A stretch of DNA of 64,000 nucleotides from assembly GCA_030248195.1 (NCBI GenBank), contig JASAND010026207.1, positions 104,259 through 168,258 of the forward strand, written 5' to 3'. The notes beneath the pieces are model-generated. The model searched no databases. It was not told the DNA's origin and saw only the letters and a list, made by a program, of their open reading frames with translations. The translations under genes and the position numbers were made by a program. Every line of letters begins with the position of its first letter. Position 1 is the first letter of the stretch. This DNA comes from Trissonchulus latispiculum (taxonomy: Eukaryota; Nematoda; Enoplea; Enoplida; Ironidae). Shown piece by piece: positions 42,028-53,645 of the stretch.

Positions 42028-43182
42028 GGGGGGGTCGCTTTGGGTTAAAATTGATAGTCACGGATTTCGCTCATTTTCACACACAATATAGGTACATATG
42101 TTCTCAAAAATAAAACAAAACATTAGAGTTCGAAACCAAACAGTGTCAAAGATATTCAGCTATAAAGTTGGAAAACTTGAAACTCACTGTAATTTGCCCT
42201 CCAAGGTTGTGTTGAGACAGAACGGTAACGAAATTTGGGTCAACTAATATGGCAAATAACGACTCCGCAATATCTATCCAGTCGTTCACAGTACATTCTT
42301 CAGTTGTGAACTGAGCCTCTTTCAGCTAACTGTGGCCTCAAACTTTAACTTGCTATAACTTTCAGAAACTACATTTCGGATACCTCGTTCTATCATAAAG
42401 GTTGTTCAGCTCATCAGTAGCTATCGAATGATACCCAATTTGTGTATATTTTGAAAATTTCAAAAATTGACATTTGTGACCTATAAGAGATCAAAGGAGC
42501 TGACACGACAGAAAAGTTCTACCCTGAAGCATTTGCCTTTACGGCAGCCATTGAGAGTTTTATGGGCCAATTGTGGTGAGTTTCGAGTGGGTAACGAATG
42601 AGAAATTATTAAAAGAACATGAAAATTGTGCAAAATGATGTTTTTTGGCAAAATTAGCACATTTTGTTGCAAGTTTTTTGAGAGCACTACAAATGGTAGA
42701 AATTTCAAACTATATGTTATAAGAATTCTGTGTATGCTTAGAGTGCAACTATTTATAAGCGATTTCTGTAGCTTTTGCCAATCGTGCAAAACAGGTGAAA
42801 ATGTTTCACTAGTCCTGTTTTTCGTGGTACAAAAAGCACCATTTTTGCAAAATTTTGACTTTGACACTCAACAGAATAGTACCAGAAGGGTTATTTGCAC
42901 TCTGTGTTATGTCCTTAACATGTACAACAAGGTTGTAGCGCTGTTGTATCTTACATACTGCGAAAAAATTTCTGCCACAAACTTTTTAACCTAACTTTTT
43001 CATTTTCCTATGTTTCACACATGTCAACGTCACCTTTGAAGGGCTCTACAGAACGATTGAAGCAATATCACGCAAAATGCACCTGTCTTGTTTTGAGGAC
43101 CCATTGGGACTACAAAATATGTGAAAATGAGCAAAGTCGGAGATGGTCGAAAAATCGGTCAAAAAGCGACCCCCCCCCTTAA
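42025..43182. mobile_element. TTAA element family F3, copy 2
   Basis: (T)TAAGGGGGGGTCGC at the left, GCGACCCCCCCCTTAA at the right. Subterminal ATTTCGCTCATTTTCACACA and its mirror (TGTGAAAATGAGCAAAGTCGGAGATGG) match copy 1 at 24087-25339. The opposed ORFs at 42481-42994 have no recognisable domain. Confidence 0.8.
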
Positions 43183-43366
43183 AATCACAATTTTTTTGCT
43201 AAAAAACGTCAAAAACGTGTTTTGGCTAAACAATCACTGTTTTGTTAAAAACTGGCAAAAATCCCTTAAAATCGTTTTCACAATTAAAAATCGCTTTCAC
43301 AAGGTGTACCCAAATTTGCTTCCACAAGGGTGAGTGAAATTTTCCTCCCGTTCAGGTATGATGTCT

Positions 43367-44817
43367 GTGTGCAGCATATCGCATGCTTTCAGTATTAGAA
43401 ACCGCTCAGTAGTGATGTTTCAGCACCTGAAACTGAAACTGCAAATATATTCAGTCAGTGTATACATATTTTAGTTTCAGCACCTAAACCTGAGACTAAA
43501 AACAGTAGAGCGCGACGCCTTAAACTGAAACTGGAAATGCACTGAGACTGAGACGTCGGATACTGAAGCTGAAATTATTTTGATTTACCGCCTGAAACTG
43601 AAATTTTGAAGAAAACATGCCTCGAACTGAAACCGAAATAATTTCAGTCGACCACTGAATCTGAAAATAATTTCAGCTCTTGCTAGGGCTGAATGAAAGT
43701 ATCAATCCACAAAGGTTTACGCTTACACTGCAAATTGAATTTCTGACAACGCTTATTCTGAAACTTGTGATTTCAGACTACGCTTAGCCTGAAAATATCA
43801 TTTTCAAATGGTGTGTTATCAGCTCGAACATATACACTTGAAGCATTGCAAGCCATCCTGTGCTGTCATGCTGTATGTTTCACAAAGTGAATTTATACCT
43901 TCTACTAGATTTATGCAGGTATGCCTAGATATATTCTATTCTCGCAAAACTGATCACAGCAGTCACAAATTTTATGTTTTGTGGCTGATGTTTCATTTAT
44001 ACATTCAATTAAACTGTTACCATTGAAGTTTTACTAACGTTTTACTGATGATCCCGCAACCTACTAAGAATAATGTGTTTAAGACTTTTCATAAGGCTTA
44101 AAGTTAAAATTTTAGTAGTGGAAATTATAAAAATAAAATTTAAGCCTGAAAATAATTTGATTGAGGCCTGAAACTAAAACTGAATCTGAAATTCGACGAG
44201 CAACCACCTGAAACTGAAATTTCTCATTTAGCAAGCCTACGACTGAATCTGAAACTGAAACAGAAAATAAATGGGCCGACTGAAACATCATCACAGCTCA
44301 GTGTCCGTTTTTTCTATTTTAAGCACTTGCGAAAAGACATCGACCTGCACTACATCAAGTAGAAGATTGTACACACTCCATGCACAGTGAAGGTGGTCAA
44401 TTCTGCATTGTGTATATATTTGTGAAATATGTCTGTGGAATTGATAAATTAGTCATAGGCTGGCAGCTGAATCCGTAACCATCCAGAAACAGTTAACTTT
44501 GCCTTGCTTGGTTGACTACACACGAATTAGAAGCTTGTGCACCCCTGCTGTAGAGTACTGTTGTAAATGAGTTTTGATTCGAATGAAATCAAAACACATT
44601 TGATTTTTGATTGAATCGAATCGGCAGTGCATTAAATGCGCAGTGTAGAGTGAGCGTTTCAGCATAATAAATCAAGTTGGCATGCGGGTGGAGCTTATTT
44701 GCGAATACTCATATATGCAGTCAAAAACACGTAACTTACAAACTTACAAACACAAGCAACTTACAAAATCCAAGCAAACACACGCATACAGGCACACGCA
44801 CAGAAGCAGGAACTCAC
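43367..44817. repeat. GAAACTGAAA-rich region in gene B intron 4
   Basis: Blocks of CTGAAACTGAAA and variants occupy 43421-43680 and 44160-44290, with plain AT-rich sequence between and after. No exon is seen here. Confidence 0.65.
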
Positions 44818-44999
44818 TGGGGCAGTGTAACCTTCGGAACACGGAGATGCAATCTCTGCCTTAAACTCTGTTTGGAAGTGGTTACTAATTGATGAAAGTA
44901 ACCTTGGACTGACGTGTTTGATATCAAGCACCTTCAAATCCCTCATAAGTCCGGACGGCAAATTTTCAGCTACCTGACCTGTTCCAAACGAAGAGGGAA
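44818..44999 (-). CDS. Protease gene B, exon 4
   Basis: 182 nt between acceptor gtttcag and donor gtgagt. Phases are the same as gene A exon 4 (2 nt in, phase 0 out). It encodes a segment with LPSGLMRDLKVLDIKHVSP, then FKAEIASPCSEGYTAP, joining directly to GDSG in exon 5. The position of Asp189 is Tyr and the Cys191 position is Ala, so the primary pocket differs from trypsin, chymotrypsin and elastase types. Confidence 0.83.
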
Positions 45000-45001
45000 C
45001 T

Positions 45002-46344
45002 GAAACGAAACAAACAGTACATACAAATAAAGTATCAGTTTAACTTCAACCGTAAACAACTGGTCAGCCTGCGGACCAAAGGACTAAACAAACCAGATTC
45101 AGACTATTGCACGTTATTGCATTAGTATCGTGTTATCACGTCATAACAGCATTAAAATTTTAATCATGCGTGTTAAAGGTATAAATTCAATCTCACTTCT
45201 TTAACAAATTTGGGATTACAATTTTAATATAATCATGTATTCTTAATTAATGTGACCACTTCCGAATAAAAAACGAAATAATTTTAGTCTGGCCTACTTT
45301 ACCGCTGCTTCAATCGCTGCCGCTGTTTAATCGCTGCTGGTCAAACAGATAAATGCTTTCGGGTCTGCTTTTGAAGCTGTCTAGTAATGCGCACTAAGGG
45401 GGCAACGTCATTTTTGCAGAGTTATTTGGTTCAAGACATGCAAATCGAAAAGTTTCGACCATGAGCTCTTGAATTCGATCAGATGAACTGCGAACGGAAA
45501 CATGAATTGGACTGATCAATAATATCTAATGGATTCCTTTACTACATGACGTATTGACGTTCAATTGACCAGGGTCGGCCAGACGGTTGTTCATGGTACC
45601 CACTTCACTTATGAACAAACTTCACTTTAGCAATTGGCTGTTGGCACATTACATTCAACTCGCCTTGTAAATAGAGCCAAACGGAGCCAAACGTAACAAG
45701 AAACAGCACTTTGAATGCAAATGTTTGCAAAATTGGTGACATTGTTGTTCGAACATTAGCTATCGCTCACTACCTAATTTGTTTGTTTTAGGAAAAATCA
45801 GCGAACTCAGTGTTCACCGAAACAGACTAATGGCTATGACATAAAAAAAAGTTCGACCTTTAAATATGTTCCAACTAAATTTTTCGGGGACATTGGACTT
45901 GCCAGTGTTTGCGTCCTTCAAATGCTGGGTGTGAAATTGCCAAAAATGGTTAAACTGTTAAAAGTGCAGATTTTGGAAAAAGAGGCACTTTTACGGCAAG
46001 TTTTTTGAGTTTCTCGACGTCAACATTTGTGGAAACCTTCATATTGCTTTTTACGGGTTGAGACAACTGTCGTCAATCCAAATTGTATTTTTGCCAATTT
46101 TTCTATTGAATAAAAACAGAATTGACCTGGTTCTATTCGACGGTCGAATATAGGCCAAAATATATACCTGTTGTTTAGTTTTTAAATTAACAAAGCCATG
46201 GACGAAATTTCATTGAATTATGCATCATGCATTATCAACTACAACTTCCTTTGAAGAGCTAACTCGGCTTTTGTGTACATAAACTACATAAACCTACATA
46301 CGTAGCTTTATGGAAAGGAAATAATCAACTAACATAACACCACC
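45002..46344. other. Gene B intron 3, no recognised feature
   Basis: AT-rich DNA without ORFs of note or repeats matched in this window. Confidence 0.4.
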
Positions 46345-46663
46345 AAGAGTATGTAATACATAATAGTAGGACAAGCGTCATGCGCTATGCATTATCAGCT
46401 GCACATCAGTTGGCTGACGCCCCACTCCATAAACCAGACCCTCTCATCACAACAATTTCCCGCGATATGTTTGCACACTGAAGCTCGAAAACACAAATAG
46501 TCTGTTGGTTCAAAGTGCGTCGGCTGCGTGCAAGCATAGCGTGCGACTTGACAACGTTCTTTGACAACTTATGGGGGCTCAGCAAATAGCGGGCATTGGG
46601 TGTAGCAAGCTGAATATACATAGCGTATGACGCTTGTTATACTCTTATGTATTATGTACTCTT
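46345..46663. mobile_element. MITE with about 45-bp inverted ends
   Basis: AAGAGTATGTAATACATAAT...CAAGCGTCATGCGCTATG at the left is mirrored by CATAGCGTATGACGCTTG...TATTATGTACTCTT at the right, about 85% alike over 45 bp. Length 319 bp. The small ORF within it is incidental. No clear target duplication was read. Confidence 0.8.
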
Positions 46664-46785
46664 GATACCACATATCACAATATAATTAATTGTCGGTAGC
46701 TGTAGTTTTGAAAATGGTTGCAATGATGAAGCCTGTTCTCTTAATAAGGTGTAAGAACTGTGCAAGCCTGATATTTCTTACTTAC

Positions 46786-47192
46786 AATTTACCAGTCCAT
46801 ATCCAAGCGTTCGAAAATTCATAGTGGATGTTGTTGGAAAGACTAGGTTCAGAAATCTGTGTGGACAATTTGGCACATTATAAGTCCCAGCCATGCAAAG
46901 TTTATGGTTGGACATGTGCGTTTCCAAAATGCTATGGCGTACTGGGCGCAGAAGCTTTATTACCCCGATGTCAATAGCATTGTCAACGCAGGTAACATAA
47001 GAATCAGGATCTGCAGGATTGAATGTGTCCATACACTGCACATAGGTTGGATGTATAATCGAAATTGCGTCCGACCTTCCTTGCCCCAAGCTTAGTGGTA
47101 ACGGGATTTCGAAAATAATGGGATCCCGAACGTAGACGTTAACTTCTTTGAATATGACTTTTTTGAATTCTCCAGGTGGAATATAGGTGTAC
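46786..47192 (-). CDS. Protease gene B, exon 3 (catalytic Asp)
   Basis: 407 nt from acceptor catttag to donor gtaagt, same phases as gene A exon 3. It contains YIPPGEFKKVIF, a VNVYVRDP strand, SIIHPTYVQCMDTF, then NAIDIGVIKL with catalytic Asp102, HMSNHKLCMAGTYNVPNCP and LGYGLVN. It is about half identical to gene A at the protein level by eye, with Cys positions kept. Confidence 0.87.
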
Positions 47193-47317
47193 CTAAATGA
47201 AGATTTGCGGTAAAGGTATTAGCCGATCGGTTAAAAAAGAGCTGACTCTACAGTACACTCATGCCACCTTTGTAATTATAATTCATTTTTCACTGAATTT
47301 ACAGCTTTTCTGAATAC

Positions 47318-47549
47318 CCCGCCATGGGCTCCATGTGGGTGAGACAGTGAGCTGTAGTAATAATCATATCTCTATCAAAAATGACTCCAGTACATCTGAA
47401 TGAATCTCGTTTATCAATAGCTTCCTGCGATTTGAAGTCAACCTCGGTTCTTCTGGTCGCAACCAATTTCACCATGTACTGATATCTTTGCATAACGGGC
47501 ACGGGCATTCCTTTAATAATTTTCCGAACCAACGTGCTGTCTTGCTGAC
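47318..47549 (-). CDS. Protease gene B, exon 2 (activation site and catalytic His)
   Basis: 232 nt from acceptor cttttag to donor gtattc. It reads QQDSTLVRK then IIKGMPVPVMQRYQYMVKL, so cleavage after Lys would free an Ile-Ile N-terminus. It ends RCTGVIFDRDMIITTAHCLTH with catalytic His57 in TTAHC. The start needs one more nt from an upstream signal-peptide exon that I could not locate between here and about 51 kb. Confidence 0.86.
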
Positions 47550-47559
47550 CTAAAAGCAT

Positions 47560-48939
47560 ATATTTTTGAAAATAAATCCTGTTTGTCTTAAAAGTCTACA
47601 TGCTATCAAAAGTAGATTTCCGTGCACGCCAAATTTAAACAAAACACTGAACGTTTTGCTTTATTTCTTTCTCTCAACTATCGTGTTCACATGTGGCAGT
47701 TCTTGTGTTTATTGTAAACTTTGTATGTTACTCTTAATCATAAATCCTTATTCCTGTACGCGATGTAATTTTGTTATACAAGTATAAAGCAGTCGAAGAT
47801 GTGGGGGATACTGGTGACCAAAAAACTGATCTCAATAATTAATCGCTGGGTCAAGCGATTAACCGGGTCATTCGCAGCAAAGCAAATCTGCAGTCTGCAC
47901 TGCAATTTAATGTGACAATGTGTCAGTGTGACATAGTGGCTGAAGCTCATAAAAAATAAAAAGGATAAAAAGATCTTTTGCAGATAAAAAGCGAAGACAA
48001 AGATAGCATGTCCATCTTGAGAACAGCAGAATAATTAAACATAGTGATGCGTGATGCAGGATTATTTAGTGACACGTATACTTTCTAAGTCTTAGCTCAT
48101 ATTTTGTGGCAGGCAAGAGGGCTTTTGAATGCATCCACGTTTTGGCAAAAATACATATCTCAAAGCTAACCTTGAGCAAGCTCCATAATGTGGAGGAATG
48201 CAAGGCAAAGTATTTGATACGACATTCTTGCAAAGTTACGCAAAAATAGGGTATAGTAAAGTGTGATGATACTAATTACTGAAAGTAGCTTTCAGAGGGA
48301 AACAGAAGATGCGATCTCATTGGACTTTTATTTTAGTTAAAACGAAATCGTTTGCAAAAAATTCCCTATGCCTACTGCATTACATATAACTTACGCCTTA
48401 AAGAGGCCCAGCTTAGTACTACCTGTTTCTGTTGAGATTAGGCAAATCATGTTTATTAACTGCTAGCGGCTTCCGAAGGTGAATTGGCACACTGCACAAC
48501 GTTCAGCTATCAGCAAGATATGTATGTGATTGTAAATTTTTTTATTTATCAGTGTATCCTGGTAGCCACAGATCGCATTTTAGCAGATTTCCCAGCATCT
48601 TAGATTTTTTCGCATTCAGCCGCATATGCTTCTATGGGGCCGCGAAACAGAGCTAGAGGGTTTGCATAATATTGTTAATATTTTCATTGGAATCCGTCAA
48701 AGGTGACTCGACCAGTCGGTATGTGCTAAACACAGAAAATGGAAAATGTTACTTACGCACAAAATGTTCTGGCAGAATGTTTTTCACTGTATGAGAGATG
48801 CCTTCTGCACTCCTAAGGACAAACTGGAGTGCAAACAACCTTCTATTCTAATGTGGTTAAACGACTAAATTTGGAACATGTTTGCATCAAAAAGGGTTGA
48901 GGGTTGGGCATTTGAACTGTATCAGCAACTTTAAACAGC
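47560..48939. other. Upstream or intron 1 of gene B, no recognised feature
   Basis: I looked on the minus strand for a short ATG-hydrophobic exon ending in one nt before GT and did not find a convincing one. Confidence 0.4.
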
Positions 48940-49620
48940 ATCAACTAGCATCAACAGATATTTTGCTTTCGGGTATGGGTCTAATTTTTACTGATTCCAA
49001 GTCCAAAACAAATATAGGAAAAGAGAAATAGCGTCATAAAAGTGATATAATTGAGTTTCAAAGCAAGGTATTGCATTGATGCGATGCTTTTGCAGCCGTA
49101 TCACCGAATTAATGCGGATTGATTAAACTATCACCCGGAATCCGGGTCTGGTGGTTCGGGGAAAGAAGTCCGGGTCTAGGTCTAGGCTGCGTCTGAAATT
49201 TTAGAGGCGAATCCAACTCTGCCAACTAGTATTATCAGTTCCAATTGAGTGTAGATGCTAGTTTGAGCGCAGTTTCATAGCTATTGCATTAAAGCAACGT
49301 CTGCCCGTGTTGCTTGTTGAAACGATGACCATAAACTGTTAAAATTGATCAGTAACCAAACCATTTAACTTACTTTTAGGTATAAAAATTTTGTTAGTAT
49401 CACCAATGCTTAATGAGTACAAATACAAATAGCGTCTGTACAAGTAAAAAGTTCTCATTACAGCATGTACAAATTGCAAAATTAAAATGATTTATATTAA
49501 CCAACAATGTTGGATAACCGTTATTTCAGTTTCTATGTTTTCAATGAGATAATTGCTGATATCTTTTATATCAGATAACTGTTATGTAGTTTTGCTTAAA
49601 AACAACAGCGATCATAAAAG
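48940..49620 (+). repeat. Repeat M, copy 2
   Basis: Collinear with 26560-27300, including TAACCGTTATTTCAG and ATATCAGATAACTGTTAT near the right. It ends without the CACTGTA inverted end, so this copy is truncated. Confidence 0.7.
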
Positions 49621-50814
49621 AACAAAGGGATGGGAACCATGTTATGTTCGTGAGCAAGTATTCATTTCACCCAAGCTCCTACACGCCCTGAACTACCAGC
49701 GGCGCAGAAAGTTACAAAATTTATGGACCCAGACCAAACGAACCAATGGAATTGCTGACCCAGGCCCAATTGACACAAAGCGCTCTTCACCCAGGCGCAG
49801 TAGGAAAATAGTAGGGCTTATACTTAAGGTTGTGTCCACGCCTATATCCTTGTCCGTGCATATATCCTTGTCGAAAGTGCAATTATTGCTCAATCTCATT
49901 GAAACTTTGATGATGATGATAAACTTGAACATGACAAATTGAACGTTTGAAGACTTTTCCTTCAAAAATCCGTTGTTTTTGACGCGACCTTGTTGACAAC
50001 AGTTTTTGTCAGAATTGGTACCAGTGTAGACCACAAACATAGGTACCTCTAATAAAGAGCTTAGAAAGCTGCACAGATTGGGTTAATAGATTACACTGAA
50101 TTAGTCTAAAATTCTGGTAGAATTGATTTTACGAAACAGCGGGCCAGCTTTTTGATCCGATAATTGCTCTGCAACTAGTGAACGCTTGAACGGAACTGAG
50201 AGATATTTTGCAGACTAGATCTAATCGCAATTTGCCCGGAGCCGTGTTTTTGCTTTTTGCTGTTCAGCTTCCAATCAGAAGCAGCGATTTTCAAAGTTGG
50301 ATAAACTGTGAAATTTTCAGAAATGATCAGTTTGTGAGCACTGAAACTATATTTTGATAAAATCAATATACTGTTCCAGGTAGACTCGGAAACACATTGT
50401 ATATGACCGTTTTCTTTTTGCGTAGAAATGTAGAAAGTTTTGGTCAAAAATTGTGGCTACCTTTTGTTTGTTTGCAACCAGTACAAAGTTTTATAGACAT
50501 GTTTTAATGACACCAAACGACGCAGAAGATATAGAGTCCCAATATTAAGCGAGTTATAGCTATCCAAAGTGGACTCGATGAAGCGCCGGCATAAGCCCAA
50601 ACGGATCTTTTTTAGTAATTTGTAGCTGGCTCAACATCGTTGGGTACATCAGTAGACTTGACAGATGCTGCTCTCTGAATTCTACCGAAAGGCAGTACAG
50701 AAGCGAGAAGCGAAGGCCAAGGACAGAAAAACCTGACCCCCAGGCGAGAGAGTGACGTGCGGTTAGAGGCGAGCTGTCATATAGGAAAGAGTGAAATTGC
50801 CTTCCATGAACATT
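49621..50814. other. No recognised feature
   Basis: The overlapping opposed ORFs at 49553-50040 and the ORF at 50175-50447 have no domain or repeat match. Confidence 0.4.
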
Positions 50815-51130
50815 TCCTCATAAACACAAGTGGAGCCTATCTACTCCTCTCACGCCTACTGTCCAAACACCAACCCCAGTGCTTTGAATTGCTCCACACG
50901 TCATTCTGAAACTACTTTGATTACGGTAGCCAATCAATCAATATATTCAAATTTAGTTGACTACGTAACAACTCAAAGCTTAGCCACAGCTTATTTCGTC
51001 TTCCATTAGTGATAATTCCACAACTAGCGGCTAACTGTCAGACCAGATTCTTGACAGCTTAATCACATTGCAAATTGTTTGCCTGTAAGACCAGTAAATT
51101 CACAAACTTAACCCAGAAAGTTTAAGTTTA
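50815..51130 (+). repeat. Repeat S, copy 2
   Basis: Matches 18266-18790 in segment order (ACACAAGTGG..CTATCTACTCC, CCCAGTGCTT, GTAAGACCAGTAAATTCACAAACTT) without the 214-bp internal block. Confidence 0.6.
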
Positions 51131-52826
51131 CTTTGCTACTAAAGCCTTACGTCTGTATGTAGCCGTAGTACACTAGCTCAGCGCTCCCAACTTACAATCT
51201 TGCTAAACAGATTCTGGAAAGATTTTATGCGGAGAAGCTTAAAAACTTTAGCTGGATCCTGCAGGCAGCGTAAAGTAATCGCAGATTCTTCTATGCGAGT
51301 TGCTTGCTCGAATTCATTTTCATTCCAATAGTTAGACCTACACCAACAATTTTGTAAAGCGTGGTTCATGATCTCCTTAGATGACTGGTATGTTCATAAT
51401 CTCCTTAGATGATCATTCGCATAAATTGGAGAAACTAGGTAAGTGTAATAGACTCTGTCAGATCTTTGCTGGATTTGATGTGGGTCGTGATGCCCAATAA
51501 ATTTTTACTCTTATTCGGGGTCGTATGTAGTTGGTTAGGGCTAGAATAGACTAGGCTAGACTAGATCTCATCAGGATCCAAGACACGAGTCAAGGTCGGT
51601 GCGCAAGGGGTGATCTTTGCTTAGATTGATGCTCCGGCTGTAGTGGTGTGCTGACAACCAGGACTCAATGGCTGACCTAAAATGGGGTCGAATGGGGTGA
51701 GTTCGTTTGAAACAGGGACATAGGGATTTATAGTCTTAATGGGCGACTGTCATTTCAACTCTAACCTCAATGCGGATAGAGTTGGGGATCTCTGAAAGAT
51801 ACGGAAAAGCCGAAGCAGCTAAAAAGGATAATTATTTATTATTACAGAATGCACAAACAGTGTTACGAAATTCCAGTAGACATTGAATCACTGCAGTTAT
51901 GGTTTTACAGTAACAGCAAGACAAGATACTCTCTGCCAGAATTGCCTTTTACTAGTTTGACTGGTTCTTTTGCGATTAGGGCTAGTTATCCGGTTTCGGG
52001 GTCGATACAATACTATCTTCAGGTATTTACCCACTCTAGTGCTGATATGGGCTGACTAAACCGGTATCCTATGTGCTTTGACTTAACCCAACTCTTAGGC
52101 TATTTGCTAGCCTCTACTGTGACTCTGTCCCTTACAGTAACTGAAGGGTCCACACACACGCAAGGTATACTAATTAACACCTTTTTATGATCCGAATCGA
52201 GTGGGAGCGAGGTTGGCTTTGCTCTGGCGTCTCCGTATAATTGACTGCCCAGAATAACTGAATTTCGAGAAGAGGTACGTCTCTAAAATGGATAAAGACA
52301 ATTACGGGCTGGGAGGGTGTCGGTTATTGTCGGAAAGGTCGGGTCGGCTTCCTCAGATAGTTATCTCAAGATTAATACAAGATACTGAACTAGATTGTCA
52401 ATCGGTTTAAAGAGAGGCTTCAGTGGTGAGAATCAGAACATACGCCGTACCACTTTCACTGAACATGTTTCTTTTAAAATTCAAACGTAGACCGAGATGT
52501 ATTGGTTTCAAAATGGTGACCCTACAGTGAAATAGGCAGCTTTCTTCGTCTCCGCTATACGCTACGCCTCAGACTGCACCAAAACGCATCCAACAAGTAC
52601 CTGATCAGATACTTCCACCGGGCAGACTGAGAGAACAGGATACGACAGGATCTACTTCCGGATCCTCTGACTACTAGACCACAGAACGGGATGAACAACA
52701 GGACACACGGGCAACTGGAGCACACTGAGATTTCCCAACTAGATTGACTGACAGACTGATTCCAGTAGCAATTGACGCGACTCTCGAGCGGAGAGACAGA
52801 GCGGCTACCTGAATCAAATGGGTTAA

Positions 52827-53645
52827 GAGTTGGTCGCGGGCCGGATTTTTGCTACCCGCCCCGGCCCGCGGCCCGCAGAAGGGTACCCGCCCCGCCCCGC
52901 GGCCCGCAGATAAGTGATACCCTCAAGATACCCGCAAAATTTTTTGCCCTGCTCATGTGGAAAACTAAATTAAAACGGCAATTTTCATTTTATTAGGTAT
53001 ATCTGTTTTCCTGACTTTCCAAAAAGTTTGATATTTTATGCTGGTGGTATCCTTTTGTGCAGTGGTTTTGTGGTGATTTTTTGAAACGCTATAACTTTCG
53101 CAATTTTCGGAGTTGGAAAATTTACTTTGATTGTTCATAAAGTTAACATCACATTTTAATAATTTTGAGATAGAAATGTCGAGACCGACTGAAATAATTC
53201 CGCATTACCTTGTATGTAATGTCACTATGACTTTTCTTAATATGTTTAATATTTTCTTAATAAGATTTAGTTGAACAAATAAGATTTTTATACATTGACC
53301 GACCACCCGCAAGCTCAAATATGCATTAAGGAGGAAATTATGGGTAGACCCCTGTTTGAAACTAGACTCCTGTTCCTGGTTCCTTTATCGCTGTTCCTCA
53401 GGACAAGTTAACTTAACTTACAGACCGCTTAACTCAGGACAAGCGCTCACAGTACGGTTCCAAGAATTTTTGGTCAGACTTTAGTAAATTTCGCTTAGTT
53501 TTAGACAAAAAATAGTTAAAATTCTTAGGTTAGGCCCGCACAGATACCCACGCGGGTAGTGCGGGTATTGAAATTTGGTGATACCCGCCCCGCAACGCGG
53601 GTACCCGCGGGTACCCGTGGGCACCCGCGGCCCGCGACCAACTTC
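52827..53645. mobile_element. hAT-like non-autonomous element with 8-bp target duplication
   Basis: The duplication TGGGTTAA is at 52819-52826 and 53646-53653; the empty site TGGGTTAA is intact in L copy 1 at 29369-29376. Inverted ends: GAGTTGGTCGCGGGCCG and, reversed, GAAGTTGGTCGCGGGCCG. Repeated CCCGC/GCGGG blocks flank an AT-rich core with a fragment of family F1 (53041-53128). An 8-bp duplication is typical of hAT transposons. No transposase. Confidence 0.9.

Larger units (their letters stand above)
40887..43366 (-). repeat. CCTTGTGG-motif repeat, long copy with two nested TTAA elements
   Basis: Its ends match 12715-13085 in reverse: CACAGGTGCACAAGGGGG at the low side and CCTCCCGTTCAGGT at the high side. 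The interior is interrupted by F2 (41043-42027) and F3 (42025-43182) elements placed back to back. Confidence 0.7.

Noticed and set aside
42481..42994. Opposed 122-128-codon ORFs in the F3 element
   Set aside because: Low-complexity, Phe/Cys/Lys-rich translations; not conserved in the other F3 copy.
44677..44892. Plus-strand ORFs over gene B exon 4
   Set aside because: They are the complement of the protease exon and its flanking donor.
48749..48860. gtaagt donor as the exon 1 of gene B
   Set aside because: The phase fits but the upstream translation is not a signal peptide and has no nearby Met.
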